From positions 27,531,958-27,595,957 of the forward strand of contig NC_089979.1 of NCBI RefSeq assembly GCF_036417845.1: a stretch of 64,000 bases of DNA. The letters run 5' to 3'. Both the position numbers and the translations under genes were made by a program. Positions 1-12,100 of this stretch are shown here, in pieces. This DNA is from Apteryx mantelli (lineage: Eukaryota > Chordata > Aves > Apterygiformes > Apterygidae). Numbering within the stretch: position 1 is the first letter of the stretch; each line of letters opens with the position of its first letter. Under the pieces are notes generated by a model. It did no database searches. It saw only the letters and a list, made by a program, of their open reading frames with translations, and was not told the DNA's origin.

Positions 1-2829
1 ACTTCAATTTGATATGCAATTAATTGGGGGCACTGTCAGCTATTTTAAAAATGTATGGGGGGGAAGGATTTCCTGCTCACATGGAAGAAGGAACAATTGA
101 AAACAAACATAAACTTCATCCTCTCAAATCCCCTAAAAAACAGTAGAAGCAGCACACTGTTTGGGGGAGTACAAGACTGAACTGTGAGGTTACTATACAA
201 AATGGGAATGAATTGATGGATCAATGCTTTATGCAGTGTTCCTACTTCTAGCAGTGATATTAAGGTAGAAATAGAAAACTGATGTCACAGCACAAATACA
301 TATACATTTTTAGTGTAGTGCTAGAGAAGACAGTAGTCCTGTTTTGTCTGGATAGCCAGAATGCAAGAAAGCTAAAATAAAATTTCCTCCTGCCTTATTA
401 ACATTTCTCTTTACTCAGTTTTAATACTTGGATTCCTAATCTTGTATGGCTCCATAATGCATAACATATTTCATAGGTTACTGGAGTAACAATTCAACCT
501 TTGTTCTCCAAAGATAAAAGCACAGCAGAACACAAAATACATGTACAGCCCTAAATTCCCCTCACTCCCAGTTGTGTGGCACTGCTAGCACGTTTCCTTT
601 CTTTCCCCCTCACATTTTCTTTTCTGCACTATTCCCAGTTGGATGTAGACAAAATTAGGCTTTATCCCTCTGACGCAGATAAACAGGAGCAGGAAAGCCG
701 CTGCTCCCCACCTCTTGTTTTGGAGTGCAAAAAACACTCCCTGGTGAGGTAACGCAGTGGTCAAGAGCGCAGGGCTGATTCGGACAGATGTCTGAGGGCT
801 GTATAGGCAGCCTGATGACCTTCCCCGCTAACCCAAAGTGTTTCCTTCTCTTTATGTCTTCCTATGGGCTACCTCTTCTCCCCGCCGGCTCTGCCATTTC
901 CTTCCCCTCCGCGAGGGACCCCCCTATCGCTGGCTGTCAGCAGGACCCCCAGGTTCCGCTCCCGCAGGTGAGAGCAGCAGGCTATTTCCGCCTCCAGCTC
1001 CTCTTCCTCTTCCCCCACTGCTGCCAACTCTTGCGGTAGTCAGTGTGTTGTGGGTTTTTTTTTTTTTTTCCCCTTAAAGCCTCAGGTGCAGAAATTATGT
1101 GATGATGCAGGAATGTCATCTCCTGCTGAGAATAAAATGTCTCTAGCTCCAGTGGTCGTGGAGAAGAGTTTGAAACATGTTTGCTGAAAGTTAAAAACAA
1201 CAGAAGACAAATAAAAGTAAGGGTCCACCTTTTGGTGTAGGAAGAAGGTTACCTCAGCTTTTGAACGCTTGAGCTTGGCGATACAGCCCCTCTCAAGGCT
1301 CCTCTTGCGGGCAGAGGCAGCTGGTGCCAGCAATAGCTGACACTGTAGCTGTCCAGCAGGAGCACTGAGCCACAGCAGCTGGAGGAGAGAAGCAGCCCAA
1401 ATTTCATTTATGTCTCAGCTGCTTGGGGCAGGACCTTCTGTGCACAGGGCACATGAGGAAAGGAAGATGAAGGCAGTGACAGTTCAGGGTCCCTTGTTCC
1501 CACGGTGCTGTAAAAAGCGGTCTAGAGGTCCAGCAGTCTCTCTCTTTAGTAAAACGACCTGTATAAAAAGGAGTTTCTGGAAGAATATCAATTTGCTACT
1601 TTAATCTTTGGACTTTTTCATCACTGTGTACTTTAGAGGTATCACTCTTCCTGTCCAGTTGAAAGAAATGTTGATAACAGGAATGATTCATAATTATTAA
1701 AGGAGCATATGCCTGCCTGTTGTTTCGACTGACGTAGCTTCTATAAATGCATGCTGGATGATGTCACATGTGGAAAATGATTGGAAATAGTGCCACAAAG
1801 CACTATGTAAAGATATCACAAGTAAGTAACATTAAACTAGGCTTGTTCTACAAAATCAAAGGTAGTAGGAAAGAGCAAGAGAAAATGTAATCTTGTTTTA
1901 GTGGTATCTAGCAATATACCATAAGCACAATTCTGCTTTTTACAGCTACCATCTCCAAACAGTCCAATGCTAGAATGTTATTCACCTCCTAAAAACTTAG
2001 ATGAGATGCCCAGAGACTGAAAGGAAATTAATATGAAATAAATATCTGAGCTATTACATATGGACTACTGAAGAGAATATTCAAATATGAGCATTATTTT
2101 AGAGTCAGGTGACCTGCCTACATACACTGTATTTACTAGTAAAGAGCAAGAAGCCTCAAAAGCTTTAAGCATCTGCAATATGATGTAGACTTTTTGCTTT
2201 TAGGAAACATGCCTAAATCCAGTCCAGATTAGAAATAATTTAAGATCATTACGTGACAGATACTTAGTTTGTATTAATCACTCACAAGCTAGTTCCCTGT
2301 ATGCATGTATCACAGATCATCACTGAAACCTGAAGGCTCAGCCAGAGGCTGAGGACCGTTTCTCGTTACAGGTATCTATAGCTCGGAGAAGGGGTAGGAG
2401 GTTTCCTGGTGGGGGTAAATAGGAGGCATCTGTTCCCAGAACAGGGAACTTGTCTACACTGATAAGACTATATCAGCTTAAAAACACAATAGTCCAAACA
2501 CTAAGATGGGATAAAATGGCTTGTGCACCATCCAAGACTGCTGATGAAGGTTAAAAAATGCGTATCGTGCCATTTCTGGTGGTTACAGAGTGGAGATTCC
2601 TTCTTATTAACTCTTTTGTAATAAATACTTCCTTTGTTGTTGTTTGTTGCATTTGCAAGGATTTTTTCTTTCCAGATGTTTACTCCCAGCCCTGTATTTT
2701 TGCGTGGGAAGTCTTCCTCACATGTGGCCCTGTGATTATTCTGGATTAGCTCCCCACAATGACTAAAATTGTTTTCAAGCTCCTTTGCTTGTGGGTAATT
2801 CCAGGGGGCCGTGACCTTCCCCCTTTCCA
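1..2829. other. Intergenic sequence, no gene recognised
   Basis: This is AT-rich unique sequence with no coding exon, RNA gene or repeat family that I recognise. A T-run at about 1,055-1,069 is the only simple repeat of note. Short open frames here have no coding character. By conserved vertebrate order this would be the AZIN1-to-ATP6V1C1 interval; that is inference, because no AZIN1 exon is visible. Confidence 0.6.
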
Positions 2830-3190
2830 AACGTACGCGTTATCCTCGTGTTTTCTGGACGCAGAGTCGCCTAGAGGCCGCAGCTGTTTCGCTGAGTTTC
2901 CCCTGCTGCTCAGGCCCTTCGCTGGGCCCGAAGGCAGTCCGTTCACAAGCTGAAAGGAGCAAGCTTTCCGGCTAAGCCTCGAGCAGCGCTTCACACTTGC
3001 CACTGTCCTTCCTCCCCGTCGCCCCGTGAGAGGCGGCGGCAATGGATCCCCCCGCCGTGAGCAGGAGCAGCGGGGCCCTCCCGAACCCCGCTGCCGCGCG
3101 GCCCAGACACCTCCAAGCACGCGCCTGCGTTTTCTGCCCAATGGACAGCATCACTGCTGCCTTCTGGGGCCGAGGCACCTCGAGTCAAGG
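2830..3190. promoter_or_regulatory. Small CpG-rich patch, possible orphan CpG island
   Basis: About 360 bases are clearly richer in G+C and in CpG dinucleotides than the AT-rich DNA on both sides, for example the CpG clusters around 2,830-2,880 and 3,020-3,180. No convincing coding exon lies in it. CpG patches of this kind often mark enhancers or promoters of long non-coding RNAs, so it could be an orphan CpG island. Without expression or chromatin data this is only a candidate. Confidence 0.35.
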
Positions 3191-6100
3191 TTCCTGCTAG
3201 GGTGAAAGGGGCAAGGTTCTTCAGGCAGACAACAAAATCCTAGCAAACTTCCAGCGTTTTCAAAGCAAGTGACAACATACTTGAAAGAAATATTTGAGCC
3301 ATTTAAGATAAATCCTGTATACTTTACTTGCATGAATAGATTTGCTCATGTTAGTGGAAATAAGATGAGCAGAATGTGGGACTGTTCACTTGTCTCTACA
3401 TTTGCAATTTCTATATCTTGTATTTTTCTCTTAGAGCTTCAGGCAGAACTTTTTGAGAAGAACTTTTTTTTTTTTCTGTGAAAATCAGAAAACCTACATA
3501 TGATAGGCTGGCAGTAGTGACCAACAGGGAATAATTAGTCCTACAGTAAAATTAAGAGCATATGGAAGGGTCTGCAGGATGTGTGTCATGTACATTATAT
3601 TGGCAGGAGTTGTAAAGGTCTGAACTTCTGTGTTTCGGTGTCAGATCACTGCAGTAATGATGCTGTTAGTACTCAGGGCCTTTAAACAGCTAGTCTGCCA
3701 ACAGGTTTTGAGTTCCTAACTGTATGCAACCAAATTTGATTTTCTTCTCTAGGGAATTGAGTTCATGTCTCTGCCACTCTTTCTGCCATGGGACTGACCC
3801 TTAACTCTAAATATGTGGTTTATAATTTCTTTTTCTAGGCTCACTGTTTTTGTGGTGCTCAACAAGGGGAAGGAAATGCCATTTTAATTTTGTTGCCCTT
3901 AGGATCCCATGAGCCAACTGGTTTGTTTAGGACTTTAGCCACGTCCTGGATGCAGTAGCTGTGGATGTTGTGTGCTCAGGATACCATGTTGGTGCTGTCC
4001 CCATGCGTTGCTCCTGCCAGGCAAGCGTGCAGAGCCAATAGGAAGGTCAGGCAAAGCAAAGTGACGAGGGCTGGGTTATTTTTATTACACGCCATTTCAT
4101 CACAGCTGGCCAAAATAGTCAGTACCCTCCAAATTCTCAAATTTGCAAACCAAACACAAACAAAAGCTGAATGTGAAGGAATCAGCAGCAAGGCCGAGGC
4201 AGTACCGTTTGGTTAGTGCCTCGTCCTCTTTTTCTGATCCCATTTCCGGCAGCAAGAACGTTCAGCCCAACATGCACTCAACCCACGATAATGGGTGTTT
4301 GCCAGAACATATTTCCTTGCTTTGAAAGATTTCAAGGCACCAAATCATTTTCTAAGGGATATTTTGAAAGAGAAAAGTAGAGGAAGAGGGAAGGTTGTAG
4401 AGACCTCACATAAGATTTCTGTAAGTGTCTGCAGCAACGTGAAAAACTACATCACATTTGTAGCATAGGAACACATTCCCTGGGTCACATCGACATCTTC
4501 GTAACTCCGCACTGCTTGGCAGACAGCCTAAAAGCTCCTTTTGTTAGCAAAAATGCCACCATCCTCTCTTTTTTGCTAATACCTTTATTTCTATCCCCTT
4601 CTTTTCATTCTTGCTATGGACAATTTTCTTTTGTATTTTCAAATTTGTTTCCCCTCTTCTCCACTCTCCAGAAGGCTATGTGTGTTTTGGGGCAGGGACT
4701 CGGCACTGGGTAGGGGAGGCTGCTGCAGTCTCGGAACCTTGTCTCCATCATCATCCCCTCCAACAAAAACAAACTAAGTAACAATAACAAGTGAATCCAT
4801 ACGCCTAAAACAACCCTCATGGCTGTGACAGGAATTCTTCAGTGCATTTCCTGGGAATTTGTAAAAATAAGATGATCTTCTAAAAATTAACCAAAATAAT
4901 TATTAATGATGTTTTTCCTGAAATTTATCATGAATGTGTCACAATAACTGCAAATTAATGAAGTGAGTGTAGTCTCTGAGAATACAAATATTTGATCTTA
5001 TGAATTAAGTGTTAACACTTAATATGCAATATTGCTTTACTGTGGAGCTTATCCAACTATTCTGCCCTCTGAATTTCCATTACCAGCTCTTTCCTTCAGT
5101 GCATGTCTTGTTCATGTGGACCTAACCAGATAAAGAATGTAAATGCCACGCCTTATAAAATAAAAACTGAAAACAAGGGTAGTAATAGAGCACCTGATCC
5201 CAGGTATCGTATTTTGGCTGAAAACCTAAGGGTCTAGATTTAAGGAAAAATGACTTGCCCAAATTTTACCATTTTTGCAAGGTATTAAAGCTACCCTGTG
5301 AATGTCAAAGTTCAATACTTTGATGCCTGTTAAAACTCCATGGTGGCAAAAATAGGGCACATGGAGACTACCAGATCTCCAAGACTGTGGAAAGTCTTAT
5401 GTAGAGTTAACTATCCTAGCAGAAAGACTATGCAATTTTTTAATGTGCCACGCTACACTGACAGCCTCAGCCATAAAAAAAGAAAGGCCACATAAAATTA
5501 CCATAGGAGCTTTAAAAAAAAGTATAACATTTATGAAAAAATAAATCACATTTTTTACCCATATTCAGAGTTCACCCTGTCTTTAAGGGAGACCTATCAC
5601 ACCTCAATTTGTTTTAGTGCAGGTTTCAAAAGAAATTCAGGCACAGTAAATTCTGGTTACTATTTGGAGAAAAATCTTTCACTTTATAACACGAGGAATT
5701 AGAGAAGGGGGCATTTAATTTTCCTTTTGGTGGTTGTCTTACTTAAGATGACCAGCCAGGCCCTGTACCACCTGCCCTGTACTTTTCCCCACACACTTGC
5801 AGGCTCCCTTCCCAAACCCCCCTTCCTCTCCTCGGGCTGCCGTGTGCCCCTCTGCACAGCTGCAGCCCATCAGCCGTACCCCTGGCCTTATACTCCTCCA
5901 AAGTTCCCTTAATCTGGTTCTTTTTCCTTCCATTTGTCTAATTCCTCAAGGGTTTTTGCTCATCTTAATACATTCCTCCTGCTTGCTGCTTCCACAGTCT
6001 CATTTTCTGAACTTTCTTGCGCCTTGTTTTGCAAGGGACTTTTCTTATCCACAATACGTGGCTTCAGCCTTGCTGAAAGCAGCTTAGCTGGGGTTTGTGA

Positions 6101-9100
6101 CAAACAGACGTAGCGGCCACCTTCCTAAGGGCAAACTCTCATTTCAGTCCATTCAGTCCATTGAAAATAATTGGAAGAGGTGAAAATTATGGATAAAGGT
6201 AAACTCAGAAAATGTACAGTGTTTCAGGATAAACACTTAAAAACACCCCAAATGCACAATATTCACAATAAAATCTTGAAAATTAGTAACCATGGGTTGT
6301 CACTTCTGCCAAGTAATAAGTAGAAATGTGGACATAAGGGCATCATATCATCTGTTGCAGGAGAGAAATTGATGATCTAGACATTCAAAACATGCTTCCT
6401 ATTCTGCTGTACATATAATGTGTTCGTAAATCTGTTTACCTTGAATAAAAATGGCAAACACAACAGGAAGATTTCACATGCGTAATCCCACTTGCAGAAC
6501 CACAGCTAAGAGTGTTGTGTTTGGTACCCTTTATTCTAAAGCACTGTCTCATTATTGTCTTTTTAAGCTGTCTGGTTTCTAAATTCTGATCAGAAGAATA
6601 TTCCCATCACTCAAACAACATCCCGTCTCTGGCCAGCCCTTTGCCTGGGATAGCATTTCCTTGAGGTTCTCAGTCTGGATAAAAGAGGCCTCGGCAAACT
6701 ATGCATGACTGGGCTAGGGCTGCCTGAAACAGCAAGCTACAAACTCAGCAGCATGTATTCATCACCCCTACATTTCCCATTGCAATATCCATAAGGATTT
6801 TTGACAGATCACACTTGACTTTTACACTTCAGTTTCCCAATAAATACCAAAAAAGGGGGTATAGACAGCTTATTTTTTTCAGTTTGAGAGAAGGCTATAG
6901 CTACCGATGAAACCATAGCAGTAAATTATTGCAATAAGGGCAGTTCATCATATTCACTATTTGTTCCCTTCAGCCCTGGCGAGATACAGCTATATGATCC
7001 CAGCTCTCCAAAGTTTCTGAGTTTCTCCAAGGTAGCACCTGTAGAAATAATTTTAGAGATTCATGTCAGGTCTCATCTGCAGCTGGTCCTGGAGCCATTT
7101 TTGTCTAAGTTGAAAGGATTCAGCGAATAGAGTCCCCCTATTCTTGTGGGAGGGTGCTGGATAAAAACCACATTTTGTTCCTCTTCCATGCTTTCTGCAG
7201 CCCCACTAGTTGTTTCTACCAAGATTAGCACCTCTGAAGGTAAAGGCAGCATCAGGAGCTCAGTGACTATTTTCTGAGTTCAGCCTGTTTGGCTGTCCAG
7301 CCCGGACAGCAATTGCTTGGAAGCAGCCAGTCTACGCTGCCTCTTGCCTGGTTGGTATTTGGCAGATGACTGGGGATAAGAGGTTTTATGGGGAGTACTT
7401 GGGGCTTTTGAGAAGGAAGGAGAAATTCAGGGATATGCTAAGGTGACCATGGATTTTGGCAGTATGAAAAACAAGGCACAAATCATAGGCGAGTAGACAT
7501 GGTTACTGCTGGTGGTGGTGGAACAGATTGTCTCATTCGACCACAGTCTGGATGAGCTTATATGCAACAGTGACAGTACAAAGCTACGGGGCCAGATTAA
7601 TGTTTCAGTTTGCCAGAATCCTGTATGTGTGGTTTAAATTATGCATTCCCACAGCATTCTCAATGAGCAAATAAGTGTAGTATAAAATAAAGGGAATACT
7701 TGCAAAACACTGAAATCACTTAGAATATAACTGATTAGAAAGCATACAGCTACGCTTCCTGCAACATGGGGGTTGATTTCTTCTGATTGCAGTACCAAGC
7801 TGTCACTGCTGTTTCTTGCTTTAGCATGAGATGCCAGCTGCATGATACCATTAGCATTCTTCAGACACCTCATCAGCCACGGTTTATGTCTCTGTCTGAG
7901 CACAACTTTGGAAAACCAGGTCATTCTCTTGGCTCATCCTCCTCTGATAACTCATGTTTTCTTCCACTGCTCTGAAGAAAGGACAGTATAATTAGTTTTC
8001 ACTAATGTTCAGTTCTATGTGCAACTGCTTTTGACTTAGTCCAAGAATGAAATTTTCACATAGTTTGCATTCCCTAATAGGAGAGAAGCTTTAGACAAAT
8101 TTGAGAAGCACCAATTTTCCCTATATCATAATGATGCAGCTGATATTTTTCAAAAGACCACAGAGAATACTAATGACATGTTAAGTTTTCAGTACTCCCA
8201 GAACAGAGAAGAAACGAGGGAGATTCCAGTGAAAACACTAAGTTATATACCTACCCATGCCAGATAACAACTTGTACTGCAAGGCTGTCTGTAATGAGCA
8301 ACCTGAAATCACACCCTTAAGTAGAAAAACTGCCTGGAATTTTATTTAACTGCTTTGGGTTTGCAGGCAGAGTAGAATCCTGATATTCCAAAGAAGCTGG
8401 AGGGGAAAAAAAAAAAGAAAGCAAAAATCACCCCAAATCCCAAATCAAAAGTCCAGGTTTTCATAATAAGACAGTGTAAATGATAGCTTTTAAGCCTGTG
8501 AGGAAAATTTTGATAAGATTGTATGCAGTGTGATACACAGACATTAAGCAACAAACTTCCCCAAAGGCCAAGTGGTTTTATGCTACAGGTAAATAAACAA
8601 ACAGAAATATCCATGAAGAATTATGTGGATGGTACAGTATAGCTTGTATATTGGCAGGGTAACTGTATCAGTAATTGAAGCTGCATTAATGTGCTGGAGT
8701 GATGCTCTGAAAGTGTCACCGACATGGCAGTCATAGCATCAAGTGAACCAGCAAAGCAGTGCGAGGAGAAACTGTGAGCTACATATAGTCCTTGCCAAGA
8801 ATGTGCTTAGGGTTTGGCATGGCAGAACACTGTTAAAAATAATATGATCCAAATAATTAAAACAAAATAAACAATACTACTAGTCACTACAGTAATTACA
8901 AAATTGACCAAATTATATGCAGTATTTCAGGAGATAAACTATGAAGCAGTAGATACAATATCAGTCATTCATGTCCCCTCATCACCAAGATGGTCTCTTT
9001 GCACAGAAGCATTAACTTTAGTTTCAAAGAACAACACTGTGTTTTATGTATCTTGGGAGGCTGGAAAAGATAAGAGGGACCCTGAAAGTAGAGTAGGAAT

Positions 9101-12100
9101 TGATGGCACTGGAAAAGTTTAAATTCCTCTTTGGTAATGACATAGGTTAAGAAGTCCTAAACATAAAGTGTAATTTATTAAAACTCTGCGAAGGAATGTG
9201 TATTAGTTCATTCAATTAGGTGAAAGTTACAACTCGCTGAGCAAAAATCAGCTACCAGAAAAGTCTGAAGATGGAGTTAGTGGGAACACTTGTGCTTCTA
9301 CAGAAGAAGACGTGTTTTCAAAAAATTGTACAAAAGGATAGGTGATCCTGTCTTTCCAAATTCAGCAGAGGGATTTTATAGCTGCTTCAAATACATTAAT
9401 TTTACTATCACCATTATTCAAATAGGATTTGGCCGAAAAGGCCACAAAACAGTTAAACTTGTCATAACAACTCCAAATACAATAGAAGCACAAGTTCAAG
9501 ATATGCTTCAGATGTGTTGTTCTTATTGCAGCTATGATTGTCTTATTTTTCCACTTCATCTCTCGCAAGTCATTAGATTACAAACAGATCATGGAGCACT
9601 AACTCATTTTGATAAGTCAGATCACATATTACCTGTCTTCTGAAGTGATTAATTTACAATTAATTACAATTAATTTACAATCAGTACCAACATGATAATG
9701 AGTTTAAACATCTGGAAATCACATTACCATGAGCATCTACACTGTATTAAAACATGGCTTTGGTTCACAACAGGGCAATCACAATTTCACATATATAGAA
9801 GACCAATACTGAGGATATAATGATTACAGGTGAGGCACAAGAATTAATTTTAAAAACCCTACAGTAGAACTCCTTCTTTGAATCATTTCCAGATTTGTAC
9901 CTCAAATGTTAATTACACTTAAAATGTAATTTGTAACAAAGAACGTTTTACCATGACCCAACTTTTCTTATGCACTGCAGAAAGTGAGGTAAAGGAACTT
10001 CTGTTCCACGCTTAGGCCCATGCTCTTGCAGCTGCCTTCGTCAGTGATATCGTGACTATGTGAATATGGGCAATATAAGTGTTCTTCTTATCTGTAATGC
10101 AACTACTGAACTTTTAGGCAGAAACCTAAACCTTTCAGTTGCCTCCATCCATAAAACAAACTGTGTGTTCTCATTACCATAGGTGCAGAGTAAATACCCT
10201 CTATTTAGATCCTGTACTGAAGAGGACTGCAGTGTAAAAAGCCCTTGTCTGTGAATAAACCATACAAATAAAAACATACAATAAGCTACAAACTTTTTGA
10301 AATGTTTTAACATATATCTCTGGAGGGGGGGGGGAGTCTGTATTCATAATATATTGTAATGAATGCCTTTTTTAAACCATTGCATAAAATATTGCAATAT
10401 TTCTGGCATGAGTTACTATTTCACTGTGCCTTATGATTTTCTTTGCACAGGGCAGTACATTTCTTGGCAAATGGGGGAGCTATGGCCGGGCAATGGCCAG
10501 TGCAGATACGCAGCCCTGCACCCTGCCGGAGAGCAGCAGCTCGGCAGCACCAGCCTCTCCTGCCATTGCAGCGCTCCTCCTGCAGCGGGGTTCAATCTCG
10601 TCCCTGCAGCTGCCTTTGACAGCGTAGGCAGTGTATGTTATCCACCCAGATCTAACTGACTACTGATTAGTTACTAATATTTAAAACTGGGCAGAAACTC
10701 CAGGACAGCGTGACATGACGACAGCAGAGCAGGCAGAGGTTTAAATCCACTCAGACACTGTAGCAAAGGCTGGAGAACAGGCTGAGTTTGCATGATATTA
10801 TCTTCTCTGTTTGTCCACCTCACACAGATGATACTTCTGTTGCATAGTAATTGAGCAACACTATTTGATATTTTGTGTATGATTAAACCTAAAGAAAAAA
10901 AGCCCAAGCCCTCTCCTATTCCTAATCCTTGCACACCACTGTCTTAAAGTTTTCATCAAACAGTTGCATTAGCATTCTTGGAAAAGGCTATTAATATTCC
11001 CACAGACATATATCATGAAGTGGGAAAAGCAGAAAACACTGCAGATCTCCGAGACTACACTCAGGACACCGTGCAGAGACCTTCAGTTGAGAGCACTGTC
11101 ACGGAGCGCTCCCGCCTTTGCTGTGGTTGTGCAACAATGCTGCAAGGGCCCAAGAGGATAATAATTAGTTGTGTAGGAAAAGTACGTCCGTGGGGCTGAG
11201 CTGAGGCCCCAGGCGCAGAACAGCAGCCAGCCTGATGGAGCTGCTGAAGTCAGAGACTTCACTTCAAAGCTGGTGGAGGCACTGCCACGGTAACACCTGC
11301 AGCAGCTGGAGCTGCTCCAGAAGGCTTGGCTCCAGCACCAGTGGCCCATTAACGTTTGTGCAGTGCGATATATTACAACAAAAAAACAGGTTTGTCTTGG
11401 TGCTTTGTCCTGCCGGTGGCAGGGAGACTCTTTCCAATGCTCACACTGTACTGGCATCTTTTATGGAAAGAATGGTTTCTGGAGCATTTATTTCTCGGAA
11501 GAAAAAAAAAACAAAACTGCAGGAGGAGTCTGTGATCATTCTTTAGCATCCTGAAAAATGTAGCTGCAATAGAGCAAGATCTTTCTTCCTTCGTCTGCCT
11601 TTTCATTATGACAATAGTTTGCATGCAAATCAACTTTATTTGCCTCAGGCTTACCACAGTTTTACATCTAAAGCATTACAGACCTGAATGTTATCCATGT
11701 ATTATAGCCTTCTACCTCAATCCCGCAGGAAATATATAGTGTTCACCTCATAGATACAGGTAAAATAAAAAGAGATATTTATGGGCCTTCTTTTTAATAA
11801 ACTAAAATGATGATTCACTTCCCACCACATAAAGATATATTTTAAATAACATAAATCCTGATGTAAATATTCTTCAGTATCAATAAGAAAAAGATTAGTG
11901 CAGGAAATGATGAAGCGACATGCCTGACTCTTTGGGTAGCAATACTGTAGAGAAAAGAGCCATCTTCTCACCCTGTGCATCTTAACTCCTGTCCTCATTA
12001 CTTAAAGTGTCCACAAAGAACCTCTTAAAATAGAGCCTAAAACAAGGCTCCGCATATCCATGTTGTAGGCTGCAAACAGACCTTCTGCCAGGAGCAAACC

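Noticed and set aside
9290..9643. A plus-strand frame of about 117 residues
   Set aside because: It starts at GTG, its codon use follows the AT-rich background, and there are no family motifs or splice context.
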